Of a DNA stretch of 64,000 nt, positions 21,250 through 31,502 are shown piece by piece. A model generated the notes under the pieces. That model had not been told where the DNA came from. It worked only from the letters and a program-made list of their open reading frames with translations, and did no database searches. This stretch comes from Phytophthora sp. 'mugwort' (Eukaryota; Oomycota; Peronosporomycetes; Peronosporales; Peronosporaceae), in NCBI GenBank assembly GCA_033558025.1, contig JAUCEF010000006.1:3038001-3102000 (forward strand), given 5' to 3'. Position 1 is the stretch's first letter; every line of letters begins with the position of its first letter. A program made the position numbers and the translations under genes.

Positions 21250-22430
21250 CATTTAGTAATTACTGTCATCTTTAAGGGGGTATGGAAGGAGCTAAGGGCG
21301 GCAGGATATACACTAAACGCCGCGCGGGCTCGACAACATGTATCGGTACGTCTTATCTTACGGGAACTATCGCGGGCAGGAGGGAAACGACTTCGTCCTC
21401 GGAGAGGAAGCTGTACTAGCACACTACGTACACGGTGCGTCACTTTTGCTTGGATCACAACAAGCGCATGTATATATCTAACGAATATTGTGGATAGCGT
21501 CGGTATCCCAGGTAGATGCGTGCGACAGTGAGGTGGATCGCTTGATGCAAGACTACGAGTTGTACAAGACTGTTGCAAGCAAGAGCGGGACTGACACGAA
21601 ACACGCGAAAGGCGCTTTAATACGCCGATGACGCGCTCCACAATGTTGCGGGCCTTTGCTTGGCGGAGATTGAACAGCCCCTTACCGTTTTGCGGACGCC
21701 CATTTTCACGGCGCGCCCACCCTTTGAGATGGTATCGGACCGCGCGAAACGGAGTCAGCACCTGGTCGTTGAGCCCATAGTCAGTGTTCGCGAGCACGTA
21801 TTGGTCTGGCGCGATCAGCCGCAGGGATGCACCCCAGTAGAGCATGGTGGCGTCGTGAGCGCTGCCACCTAAACCGCAAACGCTGGATCTCTTGTTGCAT
21901 TCCAGCCTTTGCGGTTTAGGAAGCGCTCAGCATCAGCACTTGGTACGACGAAACTGGGAAACGTGCACCGTCGATCGCGCTCAGTGCTTCAATGAAGTAG
22001 GGGGTTGAATTGCGCGGGGATCACTGCTAGCGTTGCCATATCGCCCAATCACGCGATACTTGTAGACGGTGGGGTAGGAGAGGCTGAACGTCGTGTCCTG
22101 TCGTCCACACGACTGAGCGCCTCCAAGCCAGTCGATAGTTACGCATAGGGCCTCTCGCTGGTCACGAAGAGAGCGGGGATCTCTGTCTCACAGTTCTCGT
22201 ACAGGAGGTCGAACGTCACGTAAAAAAAAGATGCCCTCATGCGGCGACTCGTATAGAGCGCCGACCAACGTCTCATCGTCCGCTGGAGCTGGGAGCAGTC
22301 TTGGTACACGAGCCGCCGTCGCGTTACTGGGCTCGCTTAGCATCGCGACCACAGCGGCAGCAATGAGGCCGTCGTCAGAATCGGAGAAGATATCGTCGTC
22401 AATGCTGGATCGAACGGGGGTTCATTCAAC
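21250..22430 (-). pseudogene. Harbinger/ISL2EU-like transposase relic
   Basis: The minus-strand frame 21,249-21,845 begins MLYWGASLRLIAPDQYVLANTDYG and continues TPFRAVRYHL, FNLRQAKARNIVERVIGVLK. This matches the C-terminal catalytic region of DDE_4 transposases (Y-L-x-D-x-G-Y ... L-F-N-x-R-H-x-x-x-R-N-x-V-E-R-x-F-G-x-L-K). A short N-terminal-like stretch (DDDIFSDSDDGLIAAAVVAM) lies on the same strand near 22,330-22,400, and LYENCETEIPALF near 22,170. It differs in sequence from the Harbinger at 13,249-15,785, so it is a second lineage. Many stops break it. Confidence 0.55.
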
Positions 22431-22512
22431 CTCTATTTTTTTTAGTGACTGTCACAACACCATATCTGAGACCACGCGAAAAAATACGACTTATCCTCAT
22501 TTCGAAGTTTGA

Positions 22513-22929
22513 AACTAACCGTTCATGTTGTAGCCTGACGTTATGTGGTCATTATAAGCCGTCATTTGCCCATAAATTCGTAGTGGAAGTACGTCATATG
22601 GCTGCCCTAAAAACTTATGCCCAACGAAATTTAAAGTGCAAAAAATATTTTTGTTTGACTATGAAAACTGATTCGAATTGTCGGGTTTACGTCCCCAAAT
22701 GCATTTTCTAAATGTAGCAAGAAAGTATTTTTCACTTTAGTGTCATTTTGATTCACTGGAGTTTTAGTGTGACATAAGTGTCATTCATTTTGCTGCCCTA
22801 ATATCCTTCTTGGCTCTCTTCCTTTGGGGGTCGATTTAGTCGTAAGTTACCTATGTGCAGCTTGCGTGTTATTTCGTGCTTATGGGTCCGCGATGTCTGT
22901 TTTTACCTCTTCAAGCTGCTCGACGATCG
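22513..22929. other. AT-rich non-coding stretch
   Basis: AT-rich, with the near-repeated phrases TAGTGTCATTTTGATTCACT and TAGTGTGACATAAGTGTCATT. No gene. Confidence 0.35.
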
Positions 22930-24990
22930 AAGGAGCAGCGTATCGTTTGTCTTGTCATCTCTTCGCCCTCGAGCGCTATATCAGCGCGGAGTTGTATGCC
23001 CCTCTCTTAGTGCTTTTTGATTGTGCTACTACTTCATCGTTGGAGCAGCATACAAGCATATCGCGATATTCTTCGGGGACTAAAATGACGCACTTTTCTC
23101 TACATCTTCTCAGCATTCGGCTTGGGAGGGGCAGCGGCTCTAGGAAACTGTCAAACATTAGTTTCACCTTATCTTTTGCCGTGAGGGTACCGTCAATCTC
23201 GCGCCGCACTTCTTCGGTTATTCCATTATTATCGAGCCCTAGCTTGCACGTGACTCGTCCGGGCATTTCCTTGTTCATCGAAAAGATGTTATACTTCTGC
23301 ACTGTCGGCAATGATTTATACAACTCAGAGAGCACAGTCTTGAAGCTCTTGAACAGGGTGTCATCTCCCGTGATGTATTTAGCCGAGGATGTTTTAGATA
23401 CCGCTGCAACAGTCTCCACCAAGTCAGCCGCCGTCCAGCAATCCACTCGGGTCATTCGATTGCGAATATCACCAAATTCGTGCACACGCACTTTCGTGTC
23501 ATCTAACAAAATAGCTTAAACTCCACTTGATTAAACAAATCTTGGTGAGCGAGAGCTAGAAATGAACTGAATAGCGTAGTTTGGCTTGTTCTGTCCATCG
23601 CAGTTGTCGGCGTAGACAGTTAGGCGATGGTTATTACGCGGAACCACGTTAGTCTGGAGAAAAACATACAGCATTAAATTTACTTGATCTGTTCCCTTAC
23701 CTCCGACACGCTCGCCGTACACGTAGGTCTGTTGCTTTGCGTTGTTCGCAAAGTATATTCCGAAGCCACTATTAGACAGCAATGACAAGAAATATCGCAT
23801 CGACGGAGTCTCAGATACGCTTGGGCAGGTTAGATTCCGATTGGAATCGATAACAATAACAACGAAGTCTCATTGGTGGCTTTTAGATCTGCTTTGTACG
23901 CCAACCTACAGAGGATCGCCGTAGTCAATGTCAATGGCACCTCAAAAATAACGCTAGAACAAATTGACACTTATGTCGTACCGCATCCGTCTGGCTGACT
24001 CGGTATGTCTTCCAAGTTCCTCTGTATTCTCGCTGGAGGCACCATGACGCATTTTCATTACGTAGATAGAGCACACGTCGCATAAAAAATTTGTAATAAA
24101 AAAGAATAACGGGCGTTATCTCGGGGTGGGTGGATGCGGATTTCTAGACAGTGAAGAGCTAGCAGCTGACGCATAGCAGACTTGGCCGGCTGACGCCGTC
24201 GAATGCGCGACATCTTAATTTACGCTTGCATCTCTTCGGACAAGGGATCCGAGGTAAAGTACGCCGGTAAAATTGTGTACTTTCAAAGCTGTCGTACTTG
24301 TGAATTTGACCAGTCTGTGGCTTTTCAAGCGATCACGAACAGAACAGGGACGACTTTTCCAACATATTCAGCAAATTATTAAACCCGGTAGTGAGCCACT
24401 TAAGGTCGATAACCGAAGCAGTTTATTCTTCTGATTGCCGTGAGTTCTTTTGCAGAGAAGGAGCCATACACGAATTTGTGTATAACACTGTATTATCGAA
24501 ATGGAAACATAATGAAACATATCTCGTTGTCCACGCTTACGACGAGCCATCATACTGTCGGACCACACGAGGGGAGACAGCCCATCGTATTGTCGGTACT
24601 CATGAGGACTGAAATTGCTGTCACCACGCTAGTTTGGCGCTCCGTTTTTTTTCTGAATCGACAGTAAGAACTTCTCAATCAGTTGTTCTGTTCTTCAAGA
24701 ACTTTGCCTCGTACGGGTCGTTAGCAACGAGAGGATGCACCTGATCTGTGACAGTTTCCTCGCGCAATTGCAAGGCGTTGCCTTCCTCTTCAGGATCAAC
24801 TTCTTCACAGATTTCATGCGTCTCATAGTCTCCGTAGTCAACTACAGAAAAAGAGACAAGCGGACTCTCCGATTACTCACTGCCTTCCGTCTCGCTTAAC
24901 ACGTCATCAGAACCCGAAATACTGTCTGTAGAAGCACCGGCCGACGATCCTTCTGCGCCACATTAGACCCTGGCTGCTCCTGCAATCTCT
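22930..24990 (-). pseudogene. Relic of a DUF7869-like transposon-associated protein
   Basis: The clearest part is 23,531-23,800 on the minus strand: QQTYVYGERVGGKGTDQVN, then RLTVYADNCDGQNKPNYAIQF. The ADNC-x-GQNK-x-NY box is typical of a large, transposon-associated protein family in oomycetes and invertebrates (I believe DUF7869). A C-terminal part follows at 22,976-23,509 (VRVHEFGDIRNRM, TAADLVETVAAVS). An N-terminal part may be present near 24,680-24,960, with an acidic stretch and HPLVANDPYEAKFL. The middle is heavily degraded. The family assignment is from memory and tentative. Confidence 0.4.
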
Positions 24991-24999
24991 CTATCTGCG

Positions 25000-25470
25000 T
25001 GCTTCTTGGAGTGTCGCGCTGTGAACTCCAGTCACGTATTTTATCGGCCCCCAAAAAGAAATCGTCCGTATATCCAAAGTTTGTTCAAGTCCGAAATGAA
25101 TAGCCCAACTTTACCCAACGACGATATCTCGAAAGCGTCAAAATCTAGATAAGTCGCATTTTGTGTCGCAGGGTCTCATCTAGAATCGACAAGTGCGAAC
25201 ACAATTCTGCCAATGTCCACTTTAGGAGAACCAGTTTCGGATATAAAACCGGAAAATGTTTCACTCCGTGAAAAGTTTCAGCGTGAACAGGGCCTTAGAG
25301 CAATGACTTGTTTGGTAAAGTGCTAATCTTTACCCGGACCAGACAAATACAGTAGTCACGGTAATTAATCCCATTAAAATTATTTTGTGTGGGTAATATT
25401 TTTAACTTCAAAACAAATTGGTCAACGTGAAACTTATTTATGAATGCAGATTAAATTGGGTATGGTAAAA
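25000..25470. other. AT-rich non-coding stretch
   Basis: No frame with a recognisable motif on either strand. Confidence 0.35.
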
Positions 25471-25474
25471 TTAA

Positions 25475-27315
25475 TCACACTGCTACTATTTGACGTGACA
25501 CCTCAAATAATTTCACAAAGGCCTGCAGCTTCGAAGTCAAGGTCCGAATACAACCCGCCACCAGGCAACGTACTGATGATAGCTCCACCCACTGCTTCAT
25601 TGTCTTCATTCTCAGCCTCATCATTGCTTGGTGGCGCTTTGTCGGCAAAATGGTCTGGGTACTTGTGAATAATCTCCTGAGCTGCGGAAATAACTGCTCA
25701 GTGTCCCAGGTCCCGTCAACATCCAGAGACAGACCGCATCGAATCATTGCCTTCCTGCGTAGTTGAGACCTTTTTTGTCTCGCTTCGAGTTAACCTCTCG
25801 TACAGCTTCTGCTGCGAGCTTCAAGAAAACTTCTTGCGAGGGGGGGGGGGGGGGCATCTTACCTGACCAGGCACCATCCTTCCGAATTGAATCTTGCCAT
25901 TGATCTTCCTCAACGAGATCAATCTTCTTCTCATTCCATCTGCGAGCCCACACATCCTTGATCTTGGCTATGACAAACGAGTCTGCTGGCTGACACAAAT
26001 GTAGCGTTTCCCGGAAAAAACTTGAGACAGGCATTCAGTTTCGTCAACTCGTTCTTGCATTCTGACTCACTCAAGTGAGAGGAAGAGCTGTCGAGAAAGA
26101 TCGTTTTCACGCGCCCTAGCCGGACAGCACCCATTGATCTGCGCTCTCCAAGTAACGCACGAAAAACTCTCTTGTCCATCCAGCCTTTTGGGTCCGTTCG
26201 ATAGCAGACACTTGGGGTACCGTCCTTCACTCCTCGAATAGGATAGCTCGAATCTTTGTTCATGAATATCATCGCAGGTGGTAGAATTCTAGCACCAGGA
26301 CCTTCGGATATCCTGATGACCATTGCCATTCCTTCCCCATCCGAGACGACGTCGGCGTACTTCACCTTCTTTTCACCTACAAATCCGATAGTCTTCTCCT
26401 TGTCAAAGTCTATGACGAAGTGCGCTTCGTCATTATTCTCCGCTGTATCTTCGTTAAGCGAGCCGTCCTCAAATTCCCGCTTCATCTTACCCATGTGAGA
26501 CGTAATTGCTTGCTCGATCTCTCGTTGTTTTGCTTCGCTAACTTGTTTCTTGCCGGTTTGGGTGCGCAGGACAATGTTGTTGCATTCCATGGAAGATTGG
26601 ATCTATCTTGGTGTCACTTTTTCTCGATGCAGGGCTCCTTTGCTGTCCAGTTGTCATAACCATCGCCTTGTGTTCTCAGGATACGAAGCGCTAACTGACG
26701 CAGGAGCGTCAAACTTGAGACTAGCCTTACGAAGGCGATCGAACTCGTCAACAAGTTGGCTGTAGAATCATGTAACCCACTTGCTACAATGGCGCCTACG
26801 ACATGGCAATACCTTTAAGCTCCCCCGTTTCCTTCCATCTTGTCGTCTCGTTGAAAGTGTCTTGGATCCTCGCTTCGCCTCCAGCAACGTAGACTTCTTC
26901 CTCCACCAATAGCAATGTTTGCGTTCCTCGTTCGCGAATTAAAGATCTCTGGAAACTCGTCAACCGCAGCCGCAAAAATACCCTTATGTTCATCTTCTCC
27001 ACGTTGACGTATCTGCTCCTCGATCCATCGTGCTACCTTTTGACGCTTGTAAATTGGCGTCGTTGCGGGACGACTCGGAGTTGCTGGTGGTTTGCTTTCA
27101 GCAGTGGTACTCACGTCACGTTTCTTCGCATTTGTCGACGAACTCGTAGACGAACGGGGAGAAGCGCTGTGCGACGATATACCGTCGCACCCTGAAAGGC
27201 CGTGACAATAGACGAAGTCGAGGTATCCGAAGGTTTGCCTTGTACAAAGTACACACTGACCGTAGCCTCGCTTCCCAACAGGGTTCCGCAAAATGGATGC
27301 ATGTTGATGGCACAC
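25475..27315 (-). pseudogene. Decayed pogo-like DDE transposase, copy B
   Basis: The N-terminal part (26,815-27,315) contains the basic, Ser/Thr-rich region and KRQKVARWIEEQIRQRG. The middle part (25,931-26,590) is open for 219 codons and carries NNDEAHFVIDFDKEK (first Asp block, its usual Met-Asp changed to Asn-Asp), then IFLDSSSSH (second block, with Asn changed to Ser). The third block LCQPADSFVIAKIK is at the start of 25,744-26,034. The 3' part (25,475-25,747) ends CGLSLDVDGTWDTEQLFPQL. A 14-base G run lies at about 25,841-25,854. It is the same family as 2,350-3,576 and better preserved. Confidence 0.65.
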
Positions 27316-28181
27316 ACGGGGAAAATGTGCACACTGCCAACGATGCCAGCAGATCCGCCACAGGTACCTGTAGAGTGAGATGTGTTCATCGGTCTTGCTT
27401 GGTTAATTGTGGGCTGGAGCGAGTTGTTTTGTGGACTGATTGCAATAGATAAATCTCAACGATGGCAGAGAGTACGAAAGCTGCTGAAGGAGGCATGGAG
27501 CTGTCTATACTCTTACACTAAAAATCATCAAATACTGGTTTTCAGCTGTTCACTCTTATGTACGCTCCAAAGCCTTACAGCCGAGAAGCAAACGGGTGTC
27601 AGTTTAAGGGACAAACCAAGGGACATGACAGACTTGCATCACAAATGGAAAGGGACGATTGCCACCCGATATACTCCTGCTGAGGGATTGAACTCACAGT
27701 GCGGCGATTGTTAGGCAATCATTAGGCAATCATTAACCACACCTGTGAATAAGCCCGATAGTGAAGCTCATATAAAGTTTTCTAGTGAGATTATTTTTAA
27801 ATTTCAGATTTCGTTCGTACATCAAACAATCTATATGACAAGCGATGAGATTATTTAACGGGTGAGATTATTTTCCAACAGAGATGAATTTCGGTGAACC
27901 ACTGTACTGTACCGTATAATCGTAGTCCCAAGCGTCACCAGATTAGCACGGTGTGCAAATCCCCAGCAATGCCATATGGGCTCAAATGGCACTTTTAGCA
28001 AGCCGGAGACGGCGTTTTACTGCTGTAAAAAAGCCTGATAGCGGCATGGCGCGTTACAGACCACCAAGGCGCGTGCAAAGAGACCAGACCAGAGGACGCG
28101 TGACGAGAAGACCAGCGTCCGTCGTCGGGCAGGATCCCGGCCAGGGTGGCGGTCCTGGCATCGGAGCGACTGCTGGGGAGA
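27316..28181. other. No confident gene
   Basis: A plus-strand frame (27,382-27,714) is open but unrecognised. Short direct repeats are visible: TTAGGCAATCATTA at about 27,712-27,735, and GAGATTATT three times at 27,787-27,875. Confidence 0.35.
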
Positions 28182-28343
28182 TGCGACCTCACCACCCAAG
28201 ACGCGGGCTGCATCAAGCTTCCCCTCAAGGTCGACGACCAGTACTTCTACTGGTACTTCAGGTGGCTCAGAGAGACCAACACGGACCCGCTCATGGTCTA
28301 GCTAGCTCACAGGGGGTGCGCCACGAGCCCCATGCCGATCAAG
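28182..28343 (+). pseudogene. Serine carboxypeptidase (S10) fragment
   Basis: The in-frame translation from 28,182 reads CDLTTQDAGCIKLPL, DDQYFYWYFRW, then DPLMV followed by TAG (28,299-28,301). It then continues LAHRGCATSPM where the family has W-L-T-G-G-P-G-C-S-S. This is the N-terminal part of an S10 serine carboxypeptidase, up to the block before the nucleophile region. The stop and the spoiled GGPGCSS box show that it is dead. Only about 54 codons remain; it abuts an unrelated aminotransferase fragment. Confidence 0.6.
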
Positions 28344-28389
28344 CCAGGGTTCTGCCGGCCGGGGTTGCAGTGCCGGCGTCGGGTGGCTC

Positions 28390-28578
28390 ATGCCGGGCGT
28401 TAGGCTCTTGCCGTACCCGTTGCACGACCACATCCACGACAAAAAGAAGAATGTCGAGTGGTGTCTGGAGCAGCTGCGCCTGGCACTCAAGCAACAGTCG
28501 GCGCCGGTCAACACGGACACTGTTATCATCAAGTCGGCGCTGGGCGAGGAGGGCTACGTGGCACCGCCCAACAGCGTC
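28390..28578 (+). pseudogene. Class III aminotransferase fragment
   Basis: From ATG 28,390 the frame reads MPGVRLLPYPLHDHI, VEWCLEQLRLALKQQ, then VIIKSALGEEGYVAPP. It matches the central part of 4-aminobutyrate/class III aminotransferases, where E-P-V-x-G-E-G-G-Y-V-x-P-P is usual; the E-P is changed to K-S. Sequence similarity stops abruptly at about 28,578 and the PLP-lysine domain is absent. It is a gene fragment, not a working enzyme. Confidence 0.65.
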
Positions 28579-28611
28579 GGAGACCAACACCCTATTAATC
28601 GCCGTCGAGGT

Positions 28612-28812
28612 CTAGAGCTTCTTCTTAGCTCTGGCTTTGGAAGGCAGGCTGCCGTAGAAGTGCTCAATCGTCTCGTCGAGATTGTGGCCATCATCCCTGT
28701 ACTTGAATACGTCGAACTTGTGCGAGTACTCCACTGTCATACGCTGGTAGGTCTTCCTTTTCTTGCCGAGACCGGCCGTGCATGGGCGCCCGCCAAGCCC
28801 TTCTTTTACCAA
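28612..28812 (-). pseudogene. Possible helix-turn-helix transposase N-terminus fragment
   Basis: The frame contains GKKRKTYQRMTVEYSHKFDVFKYRDDGHNLDETIEHFY when read piecewise. Its shape is that of the basic and helix-turn-helix start of pogo-like oomycete transposases (K-R-K-x-Y ... K-x-x-V-x-x-Y ... I-x-x-F-x). There is no downstream catalytic part on this strand. Low confidence. Confidence 0.25.
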
Positions 28813-29035
28813 TGCAAAAGTCTAAAAATAGCACTCATCGTGCAGTAATGTAGCCATTCTGGTACAACATGCACGCCTCTTATTGGTTGCTTCCAAGCAG
28901 ACCCTTAGAACTAAACTACGCTTAGGACTACGATTATACGGTATATCAAATTATGGAGTAGTGACTGTGGTGTACACCACTATTATGTCTACCACACACC
29001 GTTTAATTTCCGCGCGAAAAGCGTCAAACATACGC

Positions 29036-31201
29036 ATGGACCTCGCTGCGCAGCCCGTGGAGGCGCCCAGGCGGCCTCGTGGTCGCCCTCCGAGCCGCTC
29101 CTGGGCCTTCTTCACCTCGATCACGGAGCCTCAGAAACTTCCGTCGGCTGTATGCCGCCACTGCAACCAACTTGTGCACTACCACAAGAAATGGGCCCAG
29201 GCGCGTACCCACTTAATGAAATGCCCCCAGTTCCTGCGGCTCCTCGATACGTTACCGCCCAGTGACGTGCCCGAGTGGTACCTGGCTGAGATCAATCGAC
29301 GCCAACGACAGAGTCTCATGCTGAGCGGAAGCCAACCAGCGGCCTTCCAACCGACTCAGGTGCTGACTCAGACAGCATTTCAACCGACTCAGATGGCGAC
29401 TCAGACGCCCGCGTTCAAGATGATTCAGCCCGTACCCGTGGCAGCCATGATGATGACACTGCCAAATAGAAATAATAACGTGGTGGCTAAAAGTGAGGTG
29501 GATATAGACAAAGTGGAGGAACAAGTGGCGATGCATCTGTTCACGACGATGCCTGTGGACAAACTGCTGGATGGTAAAATGGAGCTCCCTTTCTTACTGC
29601 AAGCTCTTCAGGCTTGTCATAAGAATGCATCTTTGCCCAACAAGGAGAAGCTCATGACGCAGCTGTTGGATCGATGCTATGAACGTGTGAACACGCGGGT
29701 ACAAGAGTTCTTCAAGGCTGGATTGGTGCCAGTGACGCTGTCGATAGAGGTGGTCACAGGTGCCGAAGGGGAGAAACTAGTGAACTACATCGCGACATTG
29801 GCGAGCTCGGAGAAGTATCCGATGCTTGTGGAGTCAGTGCAAGCTCCGCGTACTGGAGATGCAGACGCCAACGCGGAGTTTGCAGCACGGGACGTGGCAC
29901 GCGTGATGAAGAAGCTGTCGTGTCCCATGGCCGGGTGCGTGATACCCTGCGCGACAGTGGAAGGCAGACAAACGCGTGAGCTACTGGAGAAACAATTTCC
30001 AGCCATGTACTTCCACGGATGCTTACGGGACGCGTTGTGGGCGCTTGTTCGACAGCTTTTTACTATGAACAGAGGGACTGACACAGAAAGGAAGCACTCA
30101 GTGACGCTACCGTTCGTTCAGGACTTGCAGCAATTTGCATTACAGTGCAAAGACCTCGCGTTTTTCCTTCCCCAACAAGAAGAGCCTTCCTACCTGCGTG
30201 ATATAAGTAACATCTCTGAAAATATGGTGCACGTGACCGCCAGAAGACGCTTAAAGGTAGACGAAGCATTCGTCGCCATTCTTCAAGCCGAACCATTTCT
30301 GGACGTTGACAATGTGCTCAATCGACTCTTCTCCTCCGGCGGGAACAGCCCTGGTGGCTACACTCGTGCCCCCCACCCAAATCTTGGCCATTTGCAGACT
30401 CAGCTTGTCAAGAGCGTCCGCAGCCCACAGTTTGCAGAGAAGCTTCACAAGTATCTGGACGTGCTTCGTCCTCTTCATGTGCTTCTTTCGTCACTCAGCG
30501 ATGACACAAATTCTACCTCGTTGCTTCTTTCGGAGGTGTATTCCTGCTTTTCAAGACTCGTGCAACAGTTTGGCTCAACTGCGTCATTGCAACCGGAAGA
30601 GAAGGCGGCTTTACAAGCACTAGTCAGAGAACAACAGGAATACGTAGGGGGTGTGGCGCACGGATTGGCCAACCTCTTAGACCCCGTACTGCTAGGCGAG
30701 GAGTTGCCAGCTGATTTAAAGACTGAAGTGGAACAGAAACTCATGTCTTCGCTTCATGGTGATGGCACACCTCTCTCGGATTCCGACAAAGAAGCACTGT
30801 ATACTCAGTTTATGGATTTCAAGAAATCCGCTTTGAACCAGAAGACCAACAAGGCAGATACACTCGCGTTCCGTGCACTGAAAGAGCGAAAGAAGTCCCC
30901 GCTGCAATTCTGGTTCGCCGAAGGTTCCAAGTGGCCTGAGCTGCAGGCTATTGCTTGTCGTATCTTTGTCATGCCCGTGTGCGTGGTAAGACCAGCACGC
31001 ACCGCTTCCGAAGCAGGCGAAACGTCAAGTCTACTTCGACAGAAGACGGACCTTCTTACCAATGACAAGCTGACGTATGTGCGAGTCAATACTCGCCAAC
31101 TGCAACTCGCTGAAGTTGAAGGCAGTTCATTGGCGGTTCTCGTGAAGAAAGTTCCAACCGAAAACGATGCTGCCGATATTACGGCGTCAATGGTAGTATG
31201 A
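29036..31201 (+). CDS. BED zinc-finger, hAT-derived protein (probably domesticated)
   Basis: A single open frame of about 721 codons, the first intact large gene after the transposon region. ATG 29,036 is the start that opens directly on the conserved N-terminus; ATG 28,985 is an alternative that adds 17 residues. Residues 12-20 (RRPRGRPPS) resemble an AT-hook. C40, C43, H59 and C63 form a BED-type zinc finger, so the protein should bind DNA in the nucleus. Residues ~230-340 resemble the DUF659/RNase-H-like part of hAT transposases (LVNYIATLASSEKYPMLVESV, GRQTRELLEKQFPAMYFHGC). The expected D-G-W and C-x-x-H catalytic surroundings are not present (LSIEVVTG and HGCLRDAL stand there), so transposition is unlikely. 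The open frame suggests selection. Function unknown; possibly a transcription regulator. Confidence 0.75.
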   Translation: MDLAAQPVEAPRRPRGRPPSRSWAFFTSITEPQKLPSAVCRHCNQLVHYHKKWAQARTHLMKCPQFLRLLDTLPPSDVPEWYLAEINRRQRQSLMLSGSQPAAFQPTQVLTQTAFQPTQMATQTPAFKMIQPVPVAAMMMTLPNRNNNVVAKSEVDIDKVEEQVAMHLFTTMPVDKLLDGKMELPFLLQALQACHKNASLPNKEKLMTQLLDRCYERVNTRVQEFFKAGLVPVTLSIEVVTGAEGEKLVNYIATLASSEKYPMLVESVQAPRTGDADANAEFAARDVARVMKKLSCPMAGCVIPCATVEGRQTRELLEKQFPAMYFHGCLRDALWALVRQLFTMNRGTDTERKHSVTLPFVQDLQQFALQCKDLAFFLPQQEEPSYLRDISNISENMVHVTARRRLKVDEAFVAILQAEPFLDVDNVLNRLFSSGGNSPGGYTRAPHPNLGHLQTQLVKSVRSPQFAEKLHKYLDVLRPLHVLLSSLSDDTNSTSLLLSEVYSCFSRLVQQFGSTASLQPEEKAALQALVREQQEYVGGVAHGLANLLDPVLLGEELPADLKTEVEQKLMSSLHGDGTPLSDSDKEALYTQFMDFKKSALNQKTNKADTLAFRALKERKKSPLQFWFAEGSKWPELQAIACRIFVMPVCVVRPARTASEAGETSSLLRQKTDLLTNDKLTYVRVNTRQLQLAEVEGSSLAVLVKKVPTENDAADITASMVV

Positions 31202-31502
31202 CTTGACAAATACGAAGTAAAAGTTTACCGCTGGTTAAATTTGTCACATGGCTGAGCTCAACGTCTTTAAAAGAGGAAAATAAGCTCCGCTACAGTAGAT
31301 GAAGCCCACAATATACAATAAATTGTCATTGAGAGGCGGAGGGTACTACTGTACACTTTCAGTAGTCTACGTACAGTACAGTACTGTACATGTAGTCGCC
31401 TGACTATTGCTATTAACTTGTTTCAAGGCAAGACAGAAGTATAAAACATAGAGCAAACATACTGTGCATGTTTCCTTCATTTGCTCTACATCTCATTGTT
31501 AT
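31202..31502. other. Convergent 3' intergenic region with palindrome
   Basis: The space between the 3' ends of the hAT-derived gene and the next gene (opposite strand). It contains a perfect 14-base palindrome, GTACAGTACTGTAC (31,376-31,389), within a GTAC-rich stretch. Confidence 0.5.
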
